DNA of 64,000 bases from Eurosta solidaginis (GCF_040869045.1 NC_090319.1:378463601-378527600), one strand, 5' to 3'; shown: positions 20,473 to 33,136, counted from the stretch's first letter. A program made the numbers and translations. The notes: a model not told the origin generated them from the sequence alone.

Positions 20473-23273
20473 TAGGCCGGGTCGATTTGTGGGGAGGCAA
20501 AAAAATCGCCCATTGCTCTATGAAAATCATATTCTAGGGATCAAAATAAGAAACTTTGCCGAAGGAACCATACCTCTAAAACGAATTCTGGTGTCCCCCA
20601 ATTTGGGTCGAACTTTTGGGTAGGGGCAAATTTTGAAAACTCCCACTTTGACCCATTTAGAGTGCTCCAATCGAGTCCAAATGTATAACCGACCCCCACT
20701 AACTTTGGAGGCCCGACCCACCGATGCCAGTGGCACACCCCCTGGAACCCCCTGGGGGTTCACCATACAAACATTTCAAAAAATCGCCGGTTTTGCACTT
20801 TACATGAAAAAATCAGCTAAATGGCTATGTTTTTTCTTTATTTTTATTTATTTATTTAAAATAATATTTATTATTTATTTATAATAATATCTATTTTTTC
20901 TCTTAAGAAATTTATTTAGTCAGAACATATGTAAATGAAAAAATTAATTTAAGTGACTTATAGAAAGGCAACTAAAAAAAATTTTTTACTTTCAAGTCTG
21001 GGCAATTTCGTACGGCTCTCTAATGTCGTCGCCATAATAGCCTCTACATTTTCCGGTATAACCCGTTTGGAAACGCTAGCTAGCAATTGAACATGTCGTT
21101 CCGTTCCTTGTATATGTGATGGAATTTTTGGATCATTAAAGGTGGATCATCTTAATTTAAATATTCTTTCAATGTATCGTACGGAATGCTTCGCGTGAAT
21201 GGTGGTTCAAATACGATATTTATATCATTCAAATTGATCATTTCCGTATAACTTGTGCAATTAAAGTTTATATCTGTTTTTTTATAAACTCGAAGTTCCA
21301 TTGGCTCGTCAACATCGGTTCGATAGCGTAGAATTTTCTTGATGGCACAGTCGCGCTTTTCTTTGCTATCATAAAACAACATTGATAACAAGATATTTTC
21401 CGAATGCGCATAATATGAATTATCTTTAATTACTTGATTGACAATTTTGCGTAAACGAGGTTCTAGAAATCGTGACCAACCAATGAACTTGAAAAATAAT
21501 GCACTGCCGTACACGACAGAGCTGTAATAGTTGATATTGAAGTACATTGGCACATAACATTTAATTATAAATTCAACCAGAATTCTTATATTTGCATCTG
21601 GATTTTCCGTTGTCACATATAATCGCAATAATCTAGCGGACTTGGTGAGCCACCGAGAATGTACAATTTTCCCTGGTTTGATGTTAGCCAGATCCACCGG
21701 AACCACGCCGCTAGAAATTGCATGGGCCATGTCGTATAAGTACTTTGAATCGGTGGAAAATTCAATTTTTTCTGGAGCAGGGGGCATATTTTGCAACTCA
21801 ATTTTCTGGAAGCCGTCCACCACCTGAAAATATATAATAATAAAATAATTAAAAATGGTTGACAATAATTATAATAAATGAGTGATAGCAATAACTTACC
21901 GGAAAAGTTTCACAAGTTTCGATTTGACGGCTCAGTTTTCCAGTTGCCGATCTTGGTCCAGTGCTGGTTGATTTATCCAAAGCTTCAAACAAATGCCGAA
22001 ATGGAAGTTCGTTGAAGTGTAGAAGGCAAACGAACCAATGCAATGGTATTTTTAACAGCAATTCGAATCGTCGTATAATTCCACCGTGTGGGCCAGTGTT
22101 TGTTGGCTCACCGTCAGTGCATATTCCAATTAATGCATCCAGTAATATATTTTTATCGTTGAAAAAACCATTTAATTTGGTAGTTTTGTATTCAGCGGTT
22201 TCATGTTCCAGTCTTACGTAACCAATCAATTCAGAATTGGGTTCTCTCAAAATAACAAGATGAGGTACTTTTACCATCCTAGTATGATACTTCTCATCAA
22301 TTTTATCTATCGTTAAAGTATCATCTTTTCTGCCATCGAATGAAAACGCTAACAAATTGGTATCATCTAACCGTTTGCGAAGCATTTCTTGTCTGCATTT
22401 CTCTTTTTCTCTGCGAACTTTCGATTTATCCATGATGAGGTTCCCGTGCTTATCTTTAATTTTAAAATCTTGCGAAAGAGCTGTTCCCAATGCTGATGCT
22501 ACTCTGTCAGGCACACCAAATCTGTCACATACCAAGGCAAAGTTAAAACAATCGTATCTCTCTGTGTATTGTGAACTTATGCTTCTATCCATATCTTCTT
22601 GAACCGGTGGCGGTGCGTATGTTGAATCATCGGGATCTTGGTATGTTAGCATTGATGACATAGACGTTGCTCCTTGCTCTTCAGTTTACATCATAAATGA
22701 ATCCATTGTTAGTCTTCTCTGATTATGTTGATCGTGCATGAACTCTTTGAGGCGTTCGGGAACCCAGCCGCATGCACATGGAGCTGCCTTCAAATCGCAT
22801 TTACATGTTCCAATGTAAAAAATTGTTTCCAGAGATTTTACATACTCTGTAAATTGTTGGGTGTTGTTTCTTCTCTTGATTTGCTCTTGATAATTTCTAA
22901 AGAGAAAAATAAACTCCAAAAAGAAAAAACATAGGCATTTCCCTGATTTTTTCATGTAAAGTGCAAAACCGGCGATTTTTTGAAATGTTTGTATGGTGAA
23001 CCCCCAGGGGGTTCCAGGGGGTGTGACACTGGCATCGGTGGGTGGGGCCTCCAAAGTTAGTGGGGGTCGGTCATACATTTGGACTCGATTGGAGCACTCT
23101 AAATGGGTCAAAGTGGGATTTTTCAAAATTTGCCCCTACCCAAAAGTTCGACCCAAATTGGGGGACACCAGAATTCGTTTTAGAGGTATGGTTCCTTCGG
23201 CAAAGTTTCTTATTTTGATCCCTAGAATACGATTTTCACAGAGCAATGAGCGATTTTAAATCGACCCGCCCTA
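20473..23273 (-). mobile_element. hAT-type DNA transposon, 2801 bp, ~370-bp TIRs, 8-bp TSD
   Basis: Long inverted repeats (about 20473-20845 and 22905-23273) begin TAGGCCGGGTCGATTT and TAGGGCGGGTCGATTT and are near-identical through GGTTCACCATACAAACATTT. Perfect duplications ATGCTCAA at 20465-20472 and 23274-23281 fit nTnnnnAn. It encodes one spliced transposase on the minus strand. The short intact intron and long open exons suggest recent activity. Confidence 0.92.
21152..22900 (-). CDS. transposase of the CFDTTxxNTG lineage (near-intact, one internal stop)
   Basis: The main exons are 22661-21900 and 21823-21152, joined in phase (donor CCG|GTAAGT, acceptor CAG|GTGGTG). The sequence runs ...HLVILREPNSELIGYVRLE, then CTDGEPTNTG, WFVCLLHFNELPFRHLF, and after the 76-nt intron KPGKIVHSRWLTKSARLLRLY and YAHSENILLSMLF. 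An upstream part in the same frame (acceptor near 22901, NYQEQIKRRNN through CKCDLKAAPCACGW to LTMDSFMM) is cut off by one TAA at 22688-22686. From the ATG at 22661 about 478 residues remain. The protein is homologous in layout to the one at 4130-5525 (Asp in CxDxxxxNTG, then a conserved H.RW/H.GW). It is presumably the element's own transposase, acting in the nucleus on its TIRs. Confidence 0.8.
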
Positions 23274-23533
23274 ATGCTCAATCTTGGGGCCGATTTTTAA
23301 TTAACTCTCCAGGTGAGCCAAAGACTTGAAATTAAAAATGTGATTCAATTACAGCTCAAAACATATGCCAAAAAGTTTAAATAAGGGGACACATTATGGC
23401 ATTAAATAAAGGGAAACATTACGTTAAGTGGCGCCCTGGGCGAGCTATACTGGAATTTCGTACCAAACAGCAGAATCTTAAAGTTTTAAGAAACTACCCA
23501 CTGAGCTAAAAACTTTCAACCCCACACAGTTCT
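23274..23533. other. degenerate repeat next to LINE fragment
   Basis: Non-coding. It contains ACTGAGCTAAAAACTTTCAA, similar to ACTGAGCTACAAGCTTCA at 25120. Confidence 0.35.
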
Positions 23534-23781
23534 CGGTGACGTGCGGGTCGAAATAGTTCCATAAATCATACAAGGTTTTAAGTCTTTCGATCGATTTTCA
23601 TGTAAGCTATGGAACTGAAATTTTAGTTTAGTTTATTCAGTCTAGAAATATGAAACAGTCGGTGACATGCGGGTCGAAATAGTTCCATAAATCATACAAG
23701 GTTTTGAGTCTTTCGATCGATTTTCATGTAAGCTATGGAACTGAAATTTTAGTTTAGTTTATTCAGTCTAGAAATATGAAA
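23534..23781. repeat. 126-bp direct tandem duplication
   Basis: CGGTGACGTGCGGGTCG at 23534 and CGGTGACATGCGGGTCG at 23660 start two copies that differ at only a few positions and both end TCTAGAAATATGAAAC. It abuts the 3' end of the LINE fragment. Confidence 0.9.
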
Positions 23782-25000
23782 CAAAATTATTACTGGACTT
23801 CGAGAAAGACATGTGAAAACATTTTTTAACGTTTAGGTAGAGCATGTTAGTATTACACCAGTCAACTAGATTATCCAGGTCACGCTGCAAAAGGAAAACA
23901 TCTGAAGGACTATCAATCCTACGAAATATCTTCAGGTCATCAGCATAAAGTAGAAAATTGGAAAACTGAAAGCAAGCACCAATGTCATTGATAAAGAGAA
24001 CGAACAAAAGCGGCCCCAGGCTACTACCCTGAGGAACCCCAGAAGTTGCCACAAAAGTGTGCGACTTACAATTCTCAATATCAACACAAAGGAATCTATT
24101 TTACAGATAAGACTTCAACCAACTCAACAATACCGAGTGGAAACCAATGAACTCCAATTTCTTCAGTAGAAGCTGATGAGACACCTTGTCAAATGCCTTG
24201 GAAAAGTCTGTATATATGGTATCCACCTGCGAACCGACTTTAAAGGCTGATTGATATGCAAAAGTCCGAAAAAGATGCCAAATTAGTGACTGTGGAGCGA
24301 ATAGAAACAAACCCATGTTGGCGCGGATCTATAATGCTCTTAACAACAAAGAAAAGTTTTTCCTTAATAATTATTTCGAAAAGCTTAGAGCAAACTTAAA
24401 GCTTAGCAATGGGTCTGTAATTAGAGACATCATTCTTATTTCCAGACTTAAAGATCGGCGTGATTGACGCGGACTTCCACCTGTCAATAAATAAGCCAGA
24501 AGATAGAGAAAAATTAAATATGTAGCAAAGATGAGTGCATAAAGTTGAGCTACAATGATTCAGAACAAATGCACAAAGTCCATCAGGATCACATTTTAGC
24601 GAAGGCTTTAACATGCACATAGCTTTACTGACAGCCTGCACAGATAATGACAGTGAACCGAAATCTATGCGTTCAAATAAGTATGAGCTAGAGTGGAGGG
24701 TATCCTGAATAGTAACTTCATCTTCGAAATTAGATTTGAAAAATTCTGCAAAAAATTCAACAGCGTCATTTAGAGACTGTGAGCAATTGTCATTGTACTT
24801 CATGCAAATAGGAATATTGGAAGAACCACGCTTGGACCGAATAAAATTCCAAAATACGTTTGGATTTTCTTTCAACTCCGATTCTACCTTACTCATACAC
24901 CTTATATAAAAATTTATCAAGAATATTGAACTCCTTCACACTGTTCAAATACTGATCTCTAAGACCAGAATTCGAAGAATCAGCCTTAAAGGCATTAAAG
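23768..25000 (-). pseudogene. non-LTR retrotransposon reverse transcriptase (jockey/CR1-like), broken
   Basis: Read on the minus strand, from 24920: NPNVFWNFIRSKRG, then LKCDPDGLCAFVLNHC, WKSASITPIFKSGNK and NYRPIA. After a frameshift near 24300-24400 come IYTDFSKAFDKVSH and a stop near 24101. Then SGVPQGSSLGPLLFVLFINDI and the catalytic box LLYADDLKIF follow, with LNVKKCF near 23820. These are RT motifs 0-7 of the jockey/CR1/R1 group. The endonuclease and ORF1 are missing. The breaks show it is dead. Confidence 0.85.
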
Positions 25001-26923
25001 TCAAAAAGGGGAGTTCAGTACCTAAAAGTTCCGCATGGAGGCGCGCGGGTCGAAGGATTTACAAAAATTGTATGGAAATGGACGGGAATCCCTATCAATA
25101 AATTTTAACAGACTTGCCACTGAGCTACAAGCTTCACCCTTCACATTTATAAGAAATTGAGAACCTTGCAATCGATTTTTCAGTATCTTCCGGCAAGCTA
25201 AAGACTTGAAATTTTAAATGTATTTTTGTGGCCGAAGACAGTACCTATCATAAAAAGTTCTACTATGGGCGCACGAATCGGTGTGGTTAAAAAAACCGTA
25301 CAAAAAAAAATTTTAAATAACCGGGTCTAAAAAGGAGCTAGATCCAAAAAATTACTTAGTTCAAAATAGTAATCCCGTAAAAGGAAATTTACCCGGTAAA
25401 TTTTTAACCGTGCCTATAAGTACCGCTTTCATAAAAATAACCAGTTTAATAAAAGTATTGGTTTCATAAAAGTAACCGGCTACACAAAAGTAATCGGTTT
25501 TACATAAGTAAACGGTTTCACGAAAGTTTCCCGGCAAATAAAAATCGATTCCCAAAAGATATGCCGGAGAGTCCCAACTGATTAAAATACTGAAGGGTGG
25601 ATGGATTTTTGCTAAGAAGCTTTACACGTCAGAACAACAACAGAGGGCTTCCAAACTCCTAATGCGGCTCTTCTAAGAAAATATTCTCATAAAGTATTTT
25701 GATGTTACAGCACGTGAACCGTTGACCGCCTATAAAAAAGATAATTCAAATAAAATAGACAAGAAGCATGTAAGTGAACACAATTTTTTAAGGGAATTTG
25801 GCGGAGTGCTGGAGGGTATTTTGAAGTAGCTTGCTTTTAATAATAAATGAAAAATCATATCGCTGGTGCTGACTTTATTTTATTTGTTCAATTTTATTTT
25901 TAAACTCAAAATAGGTTGAACAGGTTCGACATTGGTTAAGTAGTTTAAATTAAATAAAAAATATCCAAAGCAAGAAAACTTAAAACACATAAAAAAAAAT
26001 TAATAAATAACCTAAAATAGATACTTAAGACGAAAGAAAAGTTACTAAAATATTTAAAATGCTTTCTTTAATGTCGATTTAGGGTTATAAATATAAACTC
26101 TGTCAAAAATTATGTATTGCATTGAATAGGATTTTATTTTTCAATACGGTTCTTGCATAGTTATTTAACAACTAGAATTTTGTGAGTGTCAATGTACCAA
26201 AGTTGCTTACAAAACTGTAATCATAATTAGATTACTTTAATCGTCCTATTTCTACAAACGGCAAGTACCACTTTCATTTGATGGGTTTACAACTTTTAAT
26301 CGATTAAAGAAATGATATAATAGTTTAAATGATAGCATGTTTTGATAGGAATTAAAAATTATAAAAAAATGTTGTTATGGAATTCAATTAATGCCGGAAT
26401 AGGTATTGAGAGTAACACATATCTCGTCAATGAGTTTTGGAATACTCGGTTGGACACAGGAGTCGGCTTTATTATTCATTACGGATCTATTACTCAGTTA
26501 CGTATTTAAGTGTTTTAGTTCCGATCCGTACGTCTTAAGGATTCTATAACAATCACAAATGATATTATAAAACAAAAAGTGTGTATCATATTGTAACACT
26601 GAGTAACTAAAAAATCGTTTTGTTATCTTATCTCTACTAGATAACGTTCAAGTAAAATTTGTTAAAAAAAAATAGCAAATGTGTTATCTTATAAAGTGCA
26701 TAACAATTTAAAACAATAATATGTATTTTACAATCAAAAGGAACTGATAATGTACAGCTGTTTTAATATATTTACTATTCTATAAATAACAATAAAGCTT
26801 AATAAGTGAAAAAATTAAATATACAACCAATCTACATATTCAGTATTAAAGTGATGTGCTTAGTACCTTAACGCTTAAGTTTCACTTTAAACTTCAAAAT
26901 AAACCAGGACTGGAAGATATATT
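25001..26923. other. intergenic between LINE fragment and vezatin-like gene
   Basis: Degenerate repeat at 25020-25240, tandem array at 25320-25560, then AT-rich DNA and the presumed 3' UTR of the minus-strand gene just left of 26924. No gene is seen. Confidence 0.45.
25320..25560. repeat. short array of AAGTAACCGGTTT units
   Basis: About ten degenerate copies of an 18-20 bp unit (AAAGTAACCGGCTACAC, AAAGTAATCGGTTTTAC, AAGTAAACGGTTTCAC). It is the same unit as 14740-15470. Confidence 0.7.
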
Positions 26924-29633
26924 TTAACATTCACTTTCCAATATATCTTCATCGCCCGTTGTTGAGCTTAGCGTCGCATTATCCAAGTTAAATATATTTA
27001 TTGCTTGTTTTTGTGCTAAAAAGTTGCGCATTTCAGCAAAGTTATCACGTTCTTTTACAATTTTGTTGCTCCGTTGAAATTCTTCATCAGCTGAATCATT
27101 GCTATCGCTATCATCACTTTCTTCTGTGTTATTGTTATCATTTTGATGCACTGAACTCGTTTTTCCAACGTCTCTCCTAACATCTTCATCTTTTGCAAAA
27201 AAATCATCTACGTTAATTCCTTTTCTCGCTAAAACTTCGCGTTCTTTCTCGAGCATCACATGACGTATGGGATCGATACGATCCTTTAATTGCTTTAGTA
27301 CAGGTCGGAATTTTCCTTTCGTTATACGTTTTTCAAAATTTAATATCTCCATGTCATGATCTATATTACGTTGTCCGGCTTCAGCTTCTTTTTGTTCTTG
27401 CTCAGCATGCGCTTGTTGCTCATCATACATATAAGCATAGAAATCATCGCGCTTTTCTGCATCATTTTGATTCTTCGAAATTTCGACGCGTAAAAAGCTT
27501 TCTGGAAATTCATCACTCGCCACATTGCGATTTTCATTTTCGTTAGCTACCTCTGGTTGATGCTCGTTATCTACTTTACTATTTAAAAATTTATTATAAA
27601 CCAGCATAAGACGTTGAAAGTCATCAAAGCATACAGATAGGGCACTTTCAATGCCACGCATATTATTTGCGACTTCTAGTAACTGCTTGGTATTGTCTTT
27701 ATGCTCTGCTTCAGCTTCTGTCAAACGTTGTAATGTTATATCGAGCGCATGACATTCTCCAGCCACAGCTACCATGCAAGCGCTCAATTTGAGTGAAGAA
27801 TCTTGCAGCACTGCAACAGGACTATTACGATTTTGCATTGCTTTTGTTGCATTTAGCGTTTCTATTTCCAATTGCTTCTTTTTATTAAGTTCGATTGCCA
27901 AATTTACAAAGTGATTTTCTTCCTCTTGCACGAGCTGTCGTATAAGACAATCGATTTTAACGAGTTCTGCATTTAGTTCGCTGATTGATGGTTTTGTTGA
28001 GATCGTAAGCGCAAGGCGAAGCAGAAATTGTGATTGCACATATGCAAAAATGTTATGAAAGTCCTAAATTATAAAATATTTAAAGTTCAATTCAGCGGGT
28101 AAGCAAATATTCGGATCAACGGTTTTAAAATCTGCTTCAGAACGGCGGAAAGAAAAGTGTGGGAACACTTTAATGAAAACCTGGGACGCAAAAATTACGC
28201 TCAAAGCTCCGATAAATATTCACACATTTTATGGTTGTTGAGTGCCGTCCAAGGGGACTATTAAATTCTCTGTACAGCATAAGTGTAAGATGTCATTTTG
28301 TGACTGGAATCTAGATACAGTTTTTAACATAACTATTATCGCCTTTTATAATATGCCTGAAAAAAGTTCACTTAGAGACTGTGGATTACTACAACAATAG
28401 CAACATAACGATTGCTTAAACATAACTTGGTAAAGCTCAATGAAGATTAACAACCACGGAACGATTGCGGTCTGTCTATGGTGGCACACTTTTCAGGCTC
28501 TACACATCTGTCAAGGCAAATAATTTTAAACCGGAATTCGCGTGGTCTATTAGAGTTAGACTATAATTAAAATTTTGACCACAAAACTGGAAGCTACGGC
28601 AGAACTTCAAAATCCCCCATATCATTACTACATCTAAGAAGTTGGGATTCTCGCCTTCTGAAGCAGTAGTTAAAACCGATTAAATGAAAGCACCCAATTT
28701 TATTTGATATCTACATACCTTGATGTGCTTGGGACTATAGTCCGTCACGTTGTTCTTAAAATATTCACATTCCCGTAACTCCTCCATTGGTGAGTAATAC
28801 TGTGAAAAACGTGCAGGTAATGGATGTTGCATTTCCAATTTGCGTGTCGCATCATATAAAATCTCAGTTACTTCTTTTGCGGATGTGATGCAGTCCCAAG
28901 CACGTTCTATTTGTCGTGATCTAAAACAGGTGAAACAAGTTATATTATATATATAGTTTATAATTAGCTGCATAATATTTAACTTACTCAATCAGTTCCT
29001 CCTGCTTCATGATGAGTATTTCATTGAAATAGGTCATATTACGGCGTATACAATTACCAAATTCATCAATGGTGCGTATTAAGCTATCCAATTCATTTTC
29101 AACAATCTTATTCCGAAAAATAAATATATTTTTAATCATGTAAATAGCGCTAAAACCTGTTGTCAACAACAATGAAGGTAACAAAGTCAAGCGTAACGCT
29201 TTCGGTGTGACGAAATGCTCCAATATTGTTGTACCCAATAAAATGCATGTATTTCGTGCTGTAAAGATTTCGCCACTTGATGTTGGTGCAGCTGCTACAC
29301 ATTTATGGTTGTTGTTGGTGCTAACAGCTTTGTTGGATGAATCTGTTTGATCTCTTGCTTGCCGCGATGGCTTAACATGCCGCAAACATTGTTCCAATGC
29401 TTCTACATGATCAACAAGTAAACGCTTGGAGTAGAGTATTTTATTTATTAGTTGATCTGTGATTGCCTATAGGAATGAAAAGTTAAAAATAGAGTTCATA
29501 AATAGTTTATGGGTCAATGTTATTGTCGTGCCACACTCACGCGCTTTTGCTTCACTTCATCGATGATATGACTGCGAAATTTTGGATGAAAAAATGTTTC
29601 CATTGCAGTGGTGCTGCCTCCTGCAGTCGCCAT
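26924..29633 (-). CDS. Vezl: vezatin-like membrane protein (4 exons, ~637 aa)
   Basis: Exons are 29633-29541, 29466-28988, 28920-28719 and 28063-26924, all with GT/AG borders and consistent phase. The start is the ATG opening MATAGGSTTAMETFF. A Ser/Asn-rich stretch precedes a hydrophobic region at about 122-148 (LTLLPSLLLTTGFSAIYMI). Helical, coiled-coil-prone sequence follows (IERAWDCITSAKEVTEI). The large last exon opens with AYVQSQFLLRLALTIS and includes KRDDFYAYMYDEQ at about 464 and an acidic, Ser-rich C-terminus. The QSQFLLRLALTIS and DDFY blocks match my memory of vertebrate vezatin. Vezatins bind myosin/dynein machinery and act at junctions and in axonal transport. The symbol follows the Drosophila vezatin-like gene; orthology is inferred. 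Confidence 0.78.
28064..28718 (-). other. intron 3 of the vezatin-like gene
   Basis: 655 bp, donor AAG|GTATGT, acceptor TTTAG|GAC. No repeat or RNA gene is recognised. Confidence 0.7.
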
Positions 29634-29895
29634 TGTTGCTTTGTTATGCAAACCGCAAATTCTCATTTTTCTATTTGCCTGTTATTTACTTTCTAAATAA
29701 GCATAAGTATTTTTGATGGACAATCACAAGATTTGCCGACTGTTTCTTCGGTTTTCTTCACATTAAACTTAGAGATGTGCGCTTAATATAAGTGATAGTC
29801 ACTTAGTACTTATCGGGTTTTTATTGAACCGATAGTTTTTTGATTTGTTATTTATTTGCCAAGTTTATTTAAAATTATTAAAAGTATTACATTTT
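29634..29895 (-). promoter_or_regulatory. 5' flank / 5' UTR of the vezatin-like gene
   Basis: A short AT-rich flank between the start codon and the first mobile element. No start site can be fixed. Confidence 0.3.
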
Positions 29896-30810
29896 CAGCC
29901 CAATTCTAAACGAAAATTCTGTGCGAGTTTTCTACCTTCTACCATTCCTCGTATTCTAAATAAAAATTCGTTGTGAGTTTTTTCACTTCTCCCTTTCCTC
30001 CTATTCTGAACAATGTTCGAAAAAGCGGAAACCGGTTATGGGAGAAAAGTAGGTATTATGAATGTGAGGGAGAGGGATATTTCTCTGCCATTTCATAGGA
30101 GTTTTTTCACTTGTTAAATTAAAGGGAATGCATCAAAATAGTTAAAGGAAATTGGTTATTTTAAGAAAGAACACTTATTTGTACAAATTTGTGCTAAAAG
30201 ATGTATTTATATTCTACCACAATATTCTCACTTCTAATACAACAACAACCACAATATTCTTTATTTTAAGTTGAAAAGTATATCATAAGCAACGGTAGAG
30301 CTCTTGGTATACAAATTTGATGCAGCCATCCAGAAATTGCGCAAGGATTTTTTAATAAGGCTTAAATAGATTTTGGCATATGATGAAGGACGAATTCAAC
30401 TCAACTTGGCCGCCAGAAAATTGCTTTGCTGAATGAAAGCAGGCAACTCCGGCAGATTTGTGTTATGCGGCCGTCTTCTTCTTATGTTCCGCTGTTGATG
30501 TTGCTGTGGAACCAATTCATTACTCATTTCAGTGAATACCACATGAAATGCAATAAATACTGTGCAATGTTTATATTTTATTTCTTAATTTTCAACAAAT
30601 TTGCAACAATAATTAAACTTTTCAATTTTTTAAACAAAATAAGAAATGTGCAACGAAATTTCAATTGACAAAACAGCTGACTTCGAAAATTCGAAATTCC
30701 TATTCCCCAATTATTGTTCTCCCTACGAGAACAGAATTGGAGGAATTTTTCCGCGGGAATAAAAAAATCCGCGAGAACAAAATTCCGCGAGAATATTTAG
30801 AATTGGCCTG
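29896..30810 (+). mobile_element. Harbinger-like non-autonomous element, family D copy 1
   Basis: Inverted ends are CAGCCCAATTCTAAA and CAGGCCAATTCTAAA, with TTT on both sides (29893-29895 and 30811-30813). On the minus strand it carries a conserved short frame (MSNELVPQQHQQRNI through to SNFLAAKLS) that is shared with the copy at 31684-32602. This may be the start of an element protein. Full function is unknown. Confidence 0.8.
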
Positions 30811-30834
30811 TTTATGATAAATAATTTTGTTATT

Positions 30835-32874
30835 CACCCCTATTCTGCATTTCGATTACGTTCCCGTTCTCCGCTCCGCTTTAATCGAAGTTTGGTATTC
30901 TGCATTACGACGGAATCATAAAGAGAAGAGGAAGAGCGAATGAATTTTTCGAAATCATCTGTTGGTACGGAATGTGTGAACATTGGAACAAGATAAATTA
31001 AAGAAAATTTGTAAAAAACACTGAAAAACGTTTATATTTTATTATCCACCCCATTTTGTACAAAAAAAGCAATAGAATATATTGCCGCAGTGTTATATTT
31101 TTTGAGTGAAGTGCTTTCATAATTGTAAGTGTGTTTTTGTCGTTCTTTTGGCCAATTTCCTGCCGTGGCCACCAAGTTTTGTTAAAACGGATTCCTGCAC
31201 GAATATAGTTGACATTTTCTGAATTTTAAGGATGCTAATTTCATTGCACTGGCCCTAAAATACTTTATAAAAGTTTATTTATTCCTTCCGCAAGGATTGT
31301 TTACGTTTTCGCTTCACCTTCCTCTACGCCGGCAGCTTGCTTTGGGCATATAACTGGACCCAACGAACAGACACAAATTATAGCTGTCTATTATAATGGA
31401 ATCAATAGCCGCGCATATTTGTGGAGTTGGAAAGCAACGCATACGAAATGGCCAGACGAGAATGGAAAGGCAAATATTGCGACATTTGTGTAATCCAATT
31501 TGAGATGAGTGACCGAATTGTAAGAAATTGAACTTAAAAGTGGTAAAGTTTAAAGACTTATTCTCTCTTATTATTAACTCTCGACTTAACAAGGATGCTT
31601 TCAAGTATGTGTTAGATACTTTTGCGGGGCAAATACGTCCAAGGACTTCGACATCGACATGTTGTTTTTGACCTGGAAACATACAGACCAATTCTAATAT
31701 TCTCGCGGAATTTTGTTCTCGCGGATTTTTTTATTCCGCTGAAAAATTCCTCCAATTCTGTTCTCCTAGGGAGAACAATAATTGGGGAATAGGAATTTCG
31801 AATTTTCGAAGTCAGCTGTTTTGTCAATTGAAATTTCTTTGCACATTTCTTATTTTGTTTGAAAAATTGAAAAGTTTAATTATTGTTGCAAATTTGTTGG
31901 AAATTAAGAAATAAAATATAAACAATGCACAGTATTTATTGCATTTCATGTGGTATTCACTGAAATGAGCAATGAATTGGTGCCACAGCAACACCAACAG
32001 CGGAACATAAGAAGAAGACGGCCGCATAACACAAATCTGCCGGAGTTGCCTGCTTTCATTCAGCAAAGCAATTTTCTGGCGGCCAAGTTGAGTTGAATTC
32101 GTCCTTCATCATATGCCAAAATCTATTTAAGCCTTATTAAAAAATCCTTGCGCAATTTCTGGATAGCTGCATCAAATTTGTATACCAAGAGCTCTACCGT
32201 TGCTTATGATATACTTTTCAACTTAAAATAAAGAATATTGTGGTTGTAGTTGTTGTTGTATTAGAAGTGAGAATATTGTGGTAGAATATAAATACATCTT
32301 TTAGCACAAATTTGTACAAATAAGTGTTCTTTCTTAAAATAACTAATTTCCTTTAACTATTTTGATGCATTCCCTTTAATTTAACAAGTGAAAAAACTCC
32401 TATGAAATGGCAGAGAAATCTCCCTCTCCCTCACATTCCTAATACCTACTTTTCTCCCATAACCGGTTTCCGCTTTTTCGAACATTGTTCAGAATAGGAG
32501 GAAAGGGAGAAGTGAAAAAACTCACAAGGAATTTTTATTTAGAATACGAGGAATGGGAGAAGGGAGAAAACTCGCACGGAATTTTCGTTTAGAATTGGGC
32601 TGATATAAAAAACAATCATCATCAAGCCTTCTACGTTTCTTAACAAGTTTGACTTACATTTATGTTAAAATTCTGTTATAAATTAATAAAAAAATAAAAA
32701 GAAAATATTTTTCCGCCAACTAATTTGCAACTTAGAAAAACGGAACTACGATCGAAATGCAGAATACAAAAAATCGAACGATTCGAAGTTGGATCGAAAG
32801 AGATTGGAACACAGAATACCAAAATTGCCAAATCGAAAAAATTCCAATCCAAGTCGAAATGAAGAATAGGGCTG
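30835..32874 (+). mobile_element. Harbinger-like element, family E copy 1, split by family D
   Basis: Ends are CACCCCTATTCTGCATTTC and, complemented, CAGCCCTATTCTTCATTTC. The flanks are ATT and GTT. It is interrupted at 31684-32602 by a family D element; removing that gives the same junction as the uninterrupted copy at 33137-34257. On the + strand near 31397-31500 it encodes MESIAAHICGVG and MERQILRHLCNP. Near 31577-31670 it encodes LNKDAFKYVLDTFAGQI, typical of the N-terminal part of Harbinger transposases. The nuclease domain is absent, so it is an internally deleted derivative. Confidence 0.8.
31684..32602 (-). mobile_element. Harbinger-like non-autonomous element, family D copy 2 (nested)
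   Basis: It is the same family as 29896-30810 in opposite orientation, with ends CAGACCAATTCTAA and CAGCCCAATTCTAAA. ATA is duplicated at 31681-31683 and 32603-32605, and the empty site is visible in the sister family E copy. Confidence 0.88.
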
Positions 32875-33136
32875 GTTGTCTGACTTTATAATTAATTAAT
32901 AATTTATAGCTAATGACTATTAAAACCACACTCTACGAAAAAATGTATTATTAAATATATCGACTAAAGTTCTTCAGTTCATCTTTATGATAACAGAATT
33001 GCGCTGCCAGCCACCTACAATTTAAGTTAACCCTACATTTACCTGGGCCTTTTTGTGCTTGTTCTATAGATTTCACAGCTACTTGGAATATCTGGACAGG
33101 TCTTTGTAAGAAAGCCACGTTTAATTGCCAAATATT
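32875..33136. other. spacer between inverted family E copies
   Basis: AT-rich unique sequence. No feature is seen. Confidence 0.4.

Noticed and set aside
20527..20884. Open frames rich in Gly/Pro at both ends of 20473-23273
   Set aside because: They lie within the long terminal inverted repeats and appear as mirrored translations at 22993-23259.
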